Below, one piece after another: positions 1-7,031 of a DNA stretch of 64,000 bases (the stretch's first letter is position 1; each line of letters opens with the position of its first letter). Made by a program: the position numbers and the translations under genes. A model generated the notes under the pieces. It was not told the DNA's origin. It saw only the letters and a program-made list of their open reading frames with translations, and made no database searches. Where the stretch lies: assembly GCA_017533605.1 (NCBI GenBank), contig JAFWKF010000004.1, forward strand, positions 62,001 through 126,000, written 5' to 3'. The stretch is from Candidatus Saccharimonadota bacterium (GTDB lineage Bacteria; Patescibacteriota; Saccharimonadia; Saccharimonadales; Saccharimonadaceae).

Positions 1-244
1 TCTCATTTTGATAATTTTTGACCACCTCAGCTGTGTTATCAATATGTAGCGCAAGAGCATAAGACAGATTCTTTTCTCCGCCTTTATTTCCGCTCAAAAT
101 CGCACCTAGTATAATGATTATGATCAAACATATTAGGCCAATCATGCCTACCATAAAAAATTTTGATGAAAAAATGCCATTTCTTTTCGCTTTTATCGGT
201 TTAACCGAAGCAGAAATTTGGTCTAAATACTCTTGTCCATCCAT
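1..244 (-). CDS. Membrane protein, N-terminal part (cut by window edge)
   Basis: The first 81 codons of a minus-strand gene, which continues beyond the window start. It reads MDGQEYLDQI at the N-terminus, then a basic stretch (KPIKAKRNG) at about residues 17-24 and one hydrophobic segment (about 32-52, ending IIIIILGAIL), then a hydrophilic part. This fits a single-pass protein with a short cytoplasmic N-terminus. It is divergent from dnaG with about 50 bp between the starts. The sequence GTGGTATAATCAGGGC lies just upstream on the minus strand, so TATAAT ends 6 nt before the ATG, the leaderless layout seen throughout this window. No family recognised. Confidence 0.65.
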   Translation of the reverse strand, partial: MDGQEYLDQISASVKPIKAKRNGIFSSKFFMVGMIGLICLIIIIILGAILSGNKGGEKNLSYALALHIDNTAEVVKNYQNE

Positions 245-295
245 GCCCTGATTATACCACACATTAGCCCCTTACTTCCATGATATAATATACAC

Positions 296-1930
296 ATGAA
301 CGATGCGAAGGAGGAAATTAAATCCCGCCTCGCAGTGGAAGACGTGGTGGGGCAATATATTGAGCTAAAACGTGCGGGCAGGAATCTTAAAGGACACTCA
401 CCTTGGGGTGTAGACAAAACCCCCAGCTTCATGGTTTCACCAGAAAAGGGTATTTGGCATGATTTTTCCGCTGGCAAAGGCGGCGATATTTTTACCTTCG
501 TGATGGAAGTAGAGGGGATTAGCTTTAGAGAAGCTATAGAAAAACTCGCTGGCCAAGCAGGAGTAGATTTAAGTAAATACGCTGGCACAGACAAAGATCT
601 AACTCGCAAAAAATCTCGTGCTCGCGAAGCCCTCGCTCTCGCTGCTAAATACTACCAAGCCTGCCTTACTCATAGCAAACCAGTTTGTGAATATGTTTTT
701 TACAAAAGAAACCTCAATCGCAAGACTGTTGCCGACTTTAAAATTGGCTACGCTCCCGCAAGTGGCCAGGCTCTCATTAATGTATTAAAAAAACACGGTT
801 TTACCGCCGAAGAATTAGACACCGCCGGCCTTCTTAACCGTTTTAAAACCGACCTTTTCCGCGACCGTATGATGATTCCCTTTATTGACACCACCGGCAA
901 TGTGATTGGTTTTACCGCCCGCATTCTCAAAAAAGGCGAACCCAAATATCTCAACACTCCAGAAACTATTTTGTTTAATAAATCCAAATTTATCTTCGGC
1001 CTTCACCAGGCCAAAGAATCCATCCGCCGCGATAAATATGTAGTAATCGTAGAGGGCAACATGGATGTGATTTCCTCGCATCAAGCCGGCGTTAAAACCG
1101 CCGTAGCTACTTCCGGTACCGCCATGACCGAGCAACACTTAAAGGCCCTCTCCAATCTAACCACTGATATCCGTTTAGCCTTTGACGGCGACGAAGCCGG
1201 CATCAAAGCTACCGAACGCGCCATCATGATGGCAGGCGATTTAGGTATCGACCTGTCCGTCGTTTCAGACTATCATGGCGCCAAAGACCCTGATGAACTC
1301 ATTCAAAAAGACCCTAAGCTTTGGCAAATGGCCGTAGAAAAACATATCCCCGCCGTGGATTGGCTCTTGTCAAAATACGAAGAAAATTTAAACTTAAACT
1401 CCGCACCAGACAAACGCAAATATTCAGACATCGCCTTAAAGCTTTTAAGTTACATCAAAGATGAAGTAGAAAGATCTAGTTACGAAGAAAAAGTCGCCAA
1501 AAAACTTGGCGTAGAGTTAGAAGTACTTCGCGAAAAAGGCGAAAGATTAAACAAAAAACTCGCCACGAATAAAAAGTATTTTAAGCCAGTTAAAACTGAA
1601 GCCAAAAACAACAAGATAAAAAAACTAGAAGACAGTCTCCTTGCCCTAAAAGTTTTTGGCGGCATCAGTAAAACCAAAATTCCTCTTGAAATTCCAGAAG
1701 ATGATACCAGAATTGCTGAACTTGAATTAATTTTTAATAACGAACATAGCAACCTAAAAGGCCTAGACCTAGAATCCGAAGCTAAAGAGCTAATCGCTCG
1801 TTATAATCAAGAAATCAAGCAACAAAGAATTTCCGAGCTTAAGGCTGAATTAGATAATTATGATGAAGAAGACGAAAACTACGAGAAAGTTTTAAAACAA
1901 ATTGTAGAATTACAAAACGCCGCCAGGTAG
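296..1930 (+). CDS. dnaG: DNA primase DnaG lacking zinc ligands
   Basis: Synthesises RNA primers for replication. The order is an N-terminal zinc-ribbon-like domain (about 1-95, KTPSF and SPEK motifs kept), a Toprim catalytic core (about 120-345, with VVIVEGNMDVI near 255, LAFDGDEAG near 297) and a shortened helicase-binding C-terminus. Length 544 aa against about 580-600 normally. All four zinc ligands expected by comparison with other DnaG proteins are replaced: Ser35, Gly38, Asp56 and Ala59 stand at the C-x2-H and C-x2-C positions. TATAAT at 284-289 leaves 6 nt before the ATG, so the mRNA is probably leaderless. rpoD follows, as in the classical macromolecular synthesis operon. Confidence 0.95.
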   Translation: MNDAKEEIKSRLAVEDVVGQYIELKRAGRNLKGHSPWGVDKTPSFMVSPEKGIWHDFSAGKGGDIFTFVMEVEGISFREAIEKLAGQAGVDLSKYAGTDKDLTRKKSRAREALALAAKYYQACLTHSKPVCEYVFYKRNLNRKTVADFKIGYAPASGQALINVLKKHGFTAEELDTAGLLNRFKTDLFRDRMMIPFIDTTGNVIGFTARILKKGEPKYLNTPETILFNKSKFIFGLHQAKESIRRDKYVVIVEGNMDVISSHQAGVKTAVATSGTAMTEQHLKALSNLTTDIRLAFDGDEAGIKATERAIMMAGDLGIDLSVVSDYHGAKDPDELIQKDPKLWQMAVEKHIPAVDWLLSKYEENLNLNSAPDKRKYSDIALKLLSYIKDEVERSSYEEKVAKKLGVELEVLREKGERLNKKLATNKKYFKPVKTEAKNNKIKKLEDSLLALKVFGGISKTKIPLEIPEDDTRIAELELIFNNEHSNLKGLDLESEAKELIARYNQEIKQQRISELKAELDNYDEEDENYEKVLKQIVELQNAAR

Positions 1931-1944
1931 TAGCTTAAGAAGTC

Positions 1945-1973
1945 TTGTCAAAACCCGTTATTTGCATTATAAT
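1945..1973 (+). promoter_or_regulatory. Sigma70-type promoter of rpoD
   Basis: TTGTCA at 1945-1950, a 17-bp spacer and TATAAT at 1968-1973. The expected transcription start (about 1980-1981) coincides with the ATG at 1981, so rpoD mRNA should have no leader and the possible upstream start at 1945 would not be transcribed. Confidence 0.8.
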
Positions 1974-1980
1974 TATCGCA

Positions 1981-2955
1981 ATGAACACTAAAAAAGACGA
2001 TATTTTGAATGCAAAAGATTTAGCTCTTGAAATTGATGAACCCGAAACCAGTGATTTAGAGAATGAAGAAGAGTTGTCCGACGAAGAGCTCGCCATCACG
2101 GACGAAAATGTTGATGCATTTGCAGATGACTCCGTAAGACTATATCTCCGTGAAATTGGTAAAATCCCCCTCCTTACTCCAGAAGAAGAAGCCGAACTAG
2201 CTAAGCGCATTGTCAAAGGCGACAAAAAAGCCAAAGACAAAATGGTTGAGTCCAACATGCGCCTTGTGGTTTCAATTGCTAAACGCTACGGCGGCCGTGG
2301 TCTTGATTTTCTTGATTTAATCCAAGAGGGAAACACTGGCCTCCTTCGCGCTGTAGAAAAATTTGACCCAGACAAAGGTTTTAAGTTCTCTACTTATGCC
2401 ACTTGGTGGGTGCGCCAAGCCATCACTCGCGCTATCGCCGATCAGGCTCGCACTATTCGTATTCCAGTCCATATGGTTGAGACCATTAATAAAGTTCTCC
2501 GCACTTCCCGCAAACTTACTTCCGAACTCAACCGCGAACCAACTAACGAAGAAATCGCAAAAGAACTTGGCCTAGAACCAGAAAAAATTGACTACGTCAT
2601 GCGCATTAAGCAAGACATCGCTTCGCTTGATGCCTCCATCGGCCGCGAAGGCGACGACGAAGACTCAGTTTTAGGCGATTTCGTAGAAGACGAAGAACGT
2701 GACAGCCCCGAAGAATCCGCTGCTAACCAAATTTTAAAAGAACAATTATCAGAAATCATCTCCACCCTCACTGACCGCGAACAAAAAATTATTCGTTTAC
2801 GTTTTGGCATCGGTGGCGGGCGCCTTCATACTCTAGAAGAAGTCGGCGCCGAATTTGATGTCACGCGTGAGCGTATTCGCCAAATTGAAGCTAAAGCTTT
2901 GAGTAAACTTCGCAAGAACAAAGACACTAAAAAACTACACGAATATTTAAGGTAG
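1981..2955 (+). CDS. rpoD: Primary sigma factor RpoD (sigma70)
   Basis: Directs RNA polymerase to housekeeping promoters. 324 aa, a short sigma70 with an acidic N-terminal tail in place of a long region 1.1. Region 1.2 is seen as [20 protein letters not shown], region 2.4 as [16 protein letters not shown], region 4.2 as the helix-turn-helix [21 protein letters not shown] chose the ATG at 1981, not the in-frame codon at 1945, because the -35/-10 pair at 1945-1973 would put the transcript start on this ATG. It follows dnaG by 50 bp with its own promoter. The strongly TATAAT-like promoters throughout the window suit a group 1 sigma. Confidence 0.95.
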   Translation: MNTKKDDILNAKDLALEIDEPETSDLENEEELSDEELAITDENVDAFADDSVRLYLREIGKIPLLTPEEEAELAKRIVKGDKKAKDKMVESNMRLVVSIAKRYGGRGLDFLDLIQEGNTGLLRAVEKFDPDKGFKFSTYATWWVRQAITRAIADQARTIRIPVHMVETINKVLRTSRKLTSELNREPTNEEIAKELGLEPEKIDYVMRIKQDIASLDASIGREGDDEDSVLGDFVEDEERDSPEESAANQILKEQLSEIISTLTDREQKIIRLRFGIGGGRLHTLEEVGAEFDVTRERIRQIEAKALSKLRKNKDTKKLHEYLR

Positions 2956-2962
2956 GAGGAAC

Positions 2963-3331
2963 ATGAAGAAAAGAATATTAATTATAATCACGGCAATCAT
3001 CTTCAGTGTAGCCGGTCTTTCAGCTCCAGTTATGGCAGCAGCAGAAGAAGAAGATAATACTTACCATCCGATAATATTAACAGATTGTAACACTGGCGAT
3101 GAAGCCGCTATTAGATGCATTTTAAATACTGTCATTGATATCTTCACAGTTGGCGTAGGTATTTTGGGCGTAATTGGTATTTCCGTAGCTGGCATTCAAT
3201 ACCTCACTGCCGGTGGCAATGAAGAAAAAACCAGAAAAGCTAAAACGCGAATATATGAAATTGTCATTGGCCTCGCTTTGTATGCCGTCATATTTGGCAT
3301 CTTAAAGTGGCTAGGCATTAATGGACAATAA
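2963..3331 (+). CDS. VirB2/TrbC pilin-like small membrane protein
   Basis: 122 aa. A signal peptide (ILIIITAIIFSVAGLSAPVMA, residues about 4-25), a short exported stretch with two cysteines (DCNTGDEAAIRC), a transmembrane segment (about 55-80, VGVGILGVIGISVAGIQYLTA), a basic loop NEEKTRKAKTR and a second TM to the C-terminus. This layout matches VirB2/TrbC-type pilins, which are common in CPR genomes, although no other type IV secretion gene lies nearby. A good Shine-Dalgarno (AGGAGG at 2955-2960) and its position 8 bp after rpoD suggest co-transcription. The pilin call is from architecture only. Confidence 0.6.
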   Translation: MKKRILIIITAIIFSVAGLSAPVMAAAEEEDNTYHPIILTDCNTGDEAAIRCILNTVIDIFTVGVGILGVIGISVAGIQYLTAGGNEEKTRKAKTRIYEIVIGLALYAVIFGILKWLGINGQ

Positions 3332-3337
3332 TAAAAC

Positions 3338-4327
3338 ATGCAACGCCTCCTCATTATTTACAATCCCCATTCATCTCGTTATGCCGATGTCAGAGCCGAA
3401 GTCCTTGACAAGGTTACAAATTTAAAAGGCTTTATTATTGGTAAATACGAAGTTGAAAAAACTGACGTAGACCAAAACGCCAAAAAACTCTCTAAAATCT
3501 TAAAAGACGGTGATTTAGTTTTGTCTGTCGGCGGCGACGCCACTGGTGTAATTGCCACAAACGCTATTCTAGACTCAGGAAAAGATGCTACTTTAGCAGT
3601 TCTGCCCTACGGCAATTTCAACGACCTCTCCCGCACCCTCGGCACTAGTAGTCTAGAGGATATTGTTACATGGGCGGGTGACGGCTCTGGAAGGGGCCCC
3701 CAAAATGCTTTGCAAAGCAAAGATTTTGGGGAAGGAGAAGAGCCGGCAGGACCCGCCCAGAATTATTATCCTCTAGAGATTCTTATTGACGATATCCACT
3801 TCCGCTACGCCACCTGCTACACCACCATCGGCATGACGGCCGAAGCCGTCCATTTATACGATCAGCCTAAAATGCGCCAAAAACTCAAAAAATCCATTGG
3901 CCGCAAATTCAGCTCATATACTCAACTTGCTAGTTGGTATTTTAAAAACCGTCACAAGAACCAGTTTTTGCCAGATTTTAAATTAAATGGTAAACTTCAA
4001 CCCAAAAATACTTCCGATTATGCCGCAGTAAATGGTCGCTACATGGCCCGCGTGATGAAGGGCGGGGAATACTTCAAGAGTCCCACTACTTTCCGTAGTG
4101 AAACCGACCGCCTCACGAATTTTTGGCGTCTATTTAAACTCATGATGAAAAGTATTTTTAAAACCATTCCGGGTTCTAGCACTAAGGGCGACACACTAGA
4201 ATTTTTAAGCCCTGCCACAGTTGAATTGCAGGCCGAAGGCGAATATAAAACCTTCAGCAATATTAATAAAATTGTAATAAGGAAGAGCAAAAAATGCCTG
4301 AAAGTGATAACGAAATTAGAAAAATAA
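3338..4327 (+). CDS. Diacylglycerol/lipid kinase-like protein with palindrome-derived insert
   Basis: Resembles the DAGK catalytic/NAD-kinase-like fold: RLLIIYNPHSSRY at the N-terminus and SVGGDATG at the nucleotide-binding loop, where the family usually has GGDGT, then LPYGNFNDLSRTLG in place of the usual GTGNDFAR region. The altered glycines make its activity uncertain. Residues about 111-140 (nucleotides 3671-3759) are an in-frame copy of a palindromic repeat found twice more in intergenic DNA in this window. It sits in the linker between the two subdomains. Length 329 aa, slightly long for the family because of the insert. It overlaps the next gene by 34 bp. Confidence 0.7.
   Translation: MQRLLIIYNPHSSRYADVRAEVLDKVTNLKGFIIGKYEVEKTDVDQNAKKLSKILKDGDLVLSVGGDATGVIATNAILDSGKDATLAVLPYGNFNDLSRTLGTSSLEDIVTWAGDGSGRGPQNALQSKDFGEGEEPAGPAQNYYPLEILIDDIHFRYATCYTTIGMTAEAVHLYDQPKMRQKLKKSIGRKFSSYTQLASWYFKNRHKNQFLPDFKLNGKLQPKNTSDYAAVNGRYMARVMKGGEYFKSPTTFRSETDRLTNFWRLFKLMMKSIFKTIPGSSTKGDTLEFLSPATVELQAEGEYKTFSNINKIVIRKSKKCLKVITKLEK
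3671..3759. repeat. Palindromic repeat family A, copy 1 (inside a coding region)
   Basis: Outer arms TGGGCGGGT and ACCCGCCCA, then a perfectly paired 7-nt stem CGGCTCT/AGAGCCG, then the inner stem CCCCAAAAT/ATTTTGGGG enclosing a small hairpin (GCTTTGCAAAGC). The 5' side has GA and the 3' side GCAGG between outer and middle stems. The same architecture recurs at 14718-14803 and 16170-16247. This copy is translated in frame as part of the lipid-kinase-like protein. Confidence 0.85.
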
Positions 4328-5100
4328 CCGAATACATGAGAGCTCACTGGCCTTCTCATGTTAAACCCGAATGGCAAGTAAAACAATCATCCTATCCAAA
4401 GATTTTAGAAAAAGTATTGGAAGATATTACACCAGCCGCCACTAAGAATCATCATTTGATTCGTATCGCCGGCATTTCAGGTTCCGGCAAAACCACTCAA
4501 ATCTTACCCGCCGTTGAAGCCTATTCTCGTAAAAATAACTTTGAACCAATTTTAATGGCTGCCCGCCGTTTTGTAGAATACCATCCCCACTATCAAGAAA
4601 TCAAAGAGTTTTACGGCGAAGAAAATCTCCGCAAAAACACTGATGAATTTTGTACAATTATGTTGTTTTTGTGTTTATCAGAACTATTAAGAGGTGGATA
4701 CGATGTAGTACTTGATGTCACTTTGCTTGATCCCGAAATGGAAGGCATTTTATTAAAAATGCTTAAAGCCGGCGAATACGAAACCCTATTTCTGATGATT
4801 GCTTGCTCGCCTACCGTGACTGAAAAATATTTAAGCGGCCGCGCATGGCGCCACAGCAAAGAAACCGAGTTAGAATTTATTCGTGCTACTTCCAAGGCCT
4901 TAGATTTCTACGCCGAGAATGCTCCTAACATCCGCATTGTGATTTGGAGCGTTTATGACAAACCGCCAGTTTATGATGGTCCTATCAAAGATTGTTTAGC
5001 CATTTTTGATGATTATTCAAATCGCGACCAACTGCCAAAAGCTGACGACGATGCCCGCCGTGATGCTAAAATAGAATATCTTACAACTGATTTAGATTAA
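4294..5100 (+). CDS. P-loop kinase, zeta-toxin-like
   Basis: 268 aa with a Walker A motif GISGSGKTT near residue 60, followed by AARRFVEYHPHY, which resembles the zeta-toxin/UDP-GlcNAc kinase segment after the P-loop, and a candidate Walker B region GYDVVLDVTLLD near 130. R-rich lid (SGRAWRHSK) near 190. Probable small-molecule or nucleotide kinase; no antitoxin-like partner is visible, so a toxin role is not supported. It begins 34 bp inside the preceding gene with a GGAAGAG ribosome site, so translation is probably coupled. Its 3' end overlaps the convergent APH-family gene by 20 bp. Confidence 0.6.
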   Translation: MPESDNEIRKITEYMRAHWPSHVKPEWQVKQSSYPKILEKVLEDITPAATKNHHLIRIAGISGSGKTTQILPAVEAYSRKNNFEPILMAARRFVEYHPHYQEIKEFYGEENLRKNTDEFCTIMLFLCLSELLRGGYDVVLDVTLLDPEMEGILLKMLKAGEYETLFLMIACSPTVTEKYLSGRAWRHSKETELEFIRATSKALDFYAENAPNIRIVIWSVYDKPPVYDGPIKDCLAIFDDYSNRDQLPKADDDARRDAKIEYLTTDLD

Positions 5101-5893
5101 TTTCTGGAAAATTTGTCCGAATATGTTCGGCATAACCTTGGTCTATGTCATGCCAGATTTCTTTCATGTGGTTAATTTCTTCCGTATCTTCAAATTGACT
5201 GAGCAAAGTTTCTTCAAATTCTTTTGGCGCCGGGCGAGAAATCATCCGCGCCACATCCATATTTGGATTACCGGTTCCAGCAAAACAAAAATCAATCACG
5301 CCAATTACTTTGTCGTTCTCATCAAGCAAAATATTCCCGAGGTTCAAATCCCCATGCACTAGATTTTTTAATTCAGTTTCTTTAATAAATTCATGGTCTT
5401 TATCAATATGCTTGTCATAATGTTCGTAATCTAGTTCATGCAAAAACTTTGACAGAGGATATTTTACTTTCGCCGGCGCTTCTTTTAAATCAATCTTAGA
5501 AAGCTCTTTAATAAACTTAGCTACGTCATAAGCCACACCGGTCAGCGCCGTATGTGATAAATGATAAATTCTGTCACCCAGAGTATAGCCCTCAATTTTT
5601 TTGTGTACCGAAAATGGCCGCTTTTTAGAATCATAGCAAAGTTTCATCTGTGGTGTATAAAAACTTGTTTTACCATCCACAAAATTGCACACTGCTGCAT
5701 CTTTAACAATCATTTTAGACCAGAATGGATTGCGCGGGAATCTAAAAAACCACGCCCCATCGTCGGTCGTGACTTCTATTACGATATTTGTCCAACCTGT
5801 CAAAATATGCTCAGTTTTTTCAATTTTTTTGTCAGGGAAAGTCTCTTTAATAATTTCATTCAACGAATCATTGGGAGTAAAAAATCTACTCAT
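5081..5893 (-). CDS. Aminoglycoside phosphotransferase (APH)-family kinase
   Basis: 270 aa. The catalytic loop LVHGDLNLGNILLDEN (Brenner motif HGD..N) and the metal-binding loop VIGVIDFCFAGTGNPNMD are the hallmark motifs of the APH/choline kinase family. The N-terminal lobe is short (GWTNIVIEVTTDDGAWFFRF). The substrate cannot be told; such genes are often small-molecule kinases and not true resistance genes. TATAAT lies directly before an ATG-TAT-ATG sequence; the second ATG (5891-5893) is 6 nt after the box and fits the leaderless rule, so I start there and not at 5899. Confidence 0.8.
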   Translation of the reverse strand: MSRFFTPNDSLNEIIKETFPDKKIEKTEHILTGWTNIVIEVTTDDGAWFFRFPRNPFWSKMIVKDAAVCNFVDGKTSFYTPQMKLCYDSKKRPFSVHKKIEGYTLGDRIYHLSHTALTGVAYDVAKFIKELSKIDLKEAPAKVKYPLSKFLHELDYEHYDKHIDKDHEFIKETELKNLVHGDLNLGNILLDENDKVIGVIDFCFAGTGNPNMDVARMISRPAPKEFEETLLSQFEDTEEINHMKEIWHDIDQGYAEHIRTNFPEINLNQL

Positions 5894-5907
5894 ATACATA
5901 TTATACC

Positions 5908-6010
5908 ATAGGGAGGCAAGATTTTTAATCTGTCCTGCGGGACATGAAGACTTGGCCAGAGCGGCCTGGAGCGTGCCCGAAGGGCACGTTTAAAAATCTT
6001 GCCTCCCTAT
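5908..6010. repeat. 103-bp inverted repeat with three internal hairpins between divergent genes
   Basis: Perfect 21-bp arms at 5908-5928 and 5990-6010 (outer end ATAGGGAGGC / GCCTCCCTAT). The enclosed 61 nt holds three small hairpins: GTCC-TGCG-GGAC, GGCC-AGAGC-GGCC and GTGCCC-GAA-GGGCAC. The whole would fold as a long stem capped by a three-branched head. It fills the space between two divergent leaderless promoters (APH-family gene leftward, P-loop kinase rightward). It contains no gene. Confidence 0.85.
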
Positions 6011-6026
6011 GTGCTATAATACTATT

Positions 6027-6593
6027 ATGGATAATGTGAAAATTTTAGCCATCGTTGGTATGAGCGGCAGCGGCAAATCCGTAGTAGTAGATCATTTAAC
6101 TGACAAAGGCTACCCCAAAGTCTATTTTGGCGGCATGATTTATAAAGAAATGGAAAAACGCGGTATAGCCCGCACCGAAGACGGCGAAAGCGAAAAGAAG
6201 TTCCGTGAAATGATTCGTGAAACCGAAGGTAAAGATTGGGTGGTAAACCAAGTCATTGCCGAAACTAAGGATCTTATTTCCGCTGGTCAAAAACGTATTA
6301 TTTTAGATGGTGTTTATTCTTGGACTGAATATGTAACATTAAAGAAAGAATTTCCCAGAGCTCTTACTTTTGTTGCTATCGTTGTTGATAAACACTTACG
6401 TTACGACCGCGTGGCTAAACGTCCAGGTCGTTCTTTCGACGCTCAGGCTATCCGCGAACGCGACCGCAGCGAAATCGAAAACTTAGAAAAAGGTGGTCCC
6501 ATTGCCGCTGCCGATTATTATATTTTAAATAACGGTACTATAGAAGAGACCCAATCTCGAGCTGACGAAATATTAAAGGAGATCGAGTTTTGA
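6027..6593 (+). CDS. P-loop nucleotide kinase resembling UPF0200/dephospho-CoA kinase-like family
   Basis: 188 aa. The N-terminal strand and Walker A ILAIVGMSGSGKSVVVDHL, followed by YFGGMIYKEMEKRGI, resembles archaeal UPF0200 (dephospho-CoA kinase-related) proteins. IILDGVYSWTE is the Walker B region, RDRSEIENLEKGG a basic lid, and ADYYILNNGTIEE a typical C-terminal strand of this kinase class. The substrate is uncertain. The ATG at 6027 is 6 nt after TATAAT (6015-6020, extended TGC); an upstream in-frame codon at 6009 precedes the -10 box and is rejected. The next gene's start overlaps its stop. Confidence 0.75.
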   Translation: MDNVKILAIVGMSGSGKSVVVDHLTDKGYPKVYFGGMIYKEMEKRGIARTEDGESEKKFREMIRETEGKDWVVNQVIAETKDLISAGQKRIILDGVYSWTEYVTLKKEFPRALTFVAIVVDKHLRYDRVAKRPGRSFDAQAIRERDRSEIENLEKGGPIAAADYYILNNGTIEETQSRADEILKEIEF

Positions 6594-7030
6594 CAGATAT
6601 AGCAAAGCTTTCCAACGTTGCATACAAAAAGGGCAATTGGATGCGCTACACTCTCTGGTTTTTGGCTGCAATTTGCATCGGTATTTTAATTCAAACTTTT
6701 ATTACAACCATTAATGGGGAAGTATCCGCCTCGGTGCCAGATGATTATCGTTTCGCCATTGTCAATAATTATGGCGAAGGTAGCAAAGTTCGCACTTCCT
6801 ACTATGTTTATAAGGATAAAATTCTTGTTGTTGATGAGAGTTTTGAAAACTCTACTGCTAATCGCTCCGTCATGATTTATGACAATATCAATACCGATAC
6901 TCTCTATTTAGATACCGATGATACTACCGAAATTTGTGAACTTGGTAGTTGTGGTGTTTATCCCAAAGTTCTTGCTACAATTAAAAGTTTACTCTCGCGT
7001 AAAATTGGGCGCGAGTATATAGGATGGTAA
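6590..7030 (+). CDS. Single-pass membrane protein of unknown function
   Basis: 146 aa, one TM segment (about residues 20-39, TLWFLAAICIGILIQTFIT) followed by a predicted extracytoplasmic domain of about 100 aa with two cysteines close together (EICELGSCG), possibly a disulfide. It starts with TTG overlapping the TGA stop of the preceding gene, with AAAGGAG about 8 nt upstream, so translation is coupled. An internal ATG at 6641 is a weaker alternative because it leaves almost no cytoplasmic part. polA begins 2 nt after its stop. No family recognised. Confidence 0.65.
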   Translation: MTDIAKLSNVAYKKGNWMRYTLWFLAAICIGILIQTFITTINGEVSASVPDDYRFAIVNNYGEGSKVRTSYYVYKDKILVVDESFENSTANRSVMIYDNINTDTLYLDTDDTTEICELGSCGVYPKVLATIKSLLSRKIGREYIGW

Positions 7031-7031
7031 T

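Noticed and set aside
4294-5893. Toxin-antitoxin pair (zeta-like kinase plus APH-like kinase)
   Set aside because: The genes are convergent, both are kinase-like, and no small antitoxin is present.
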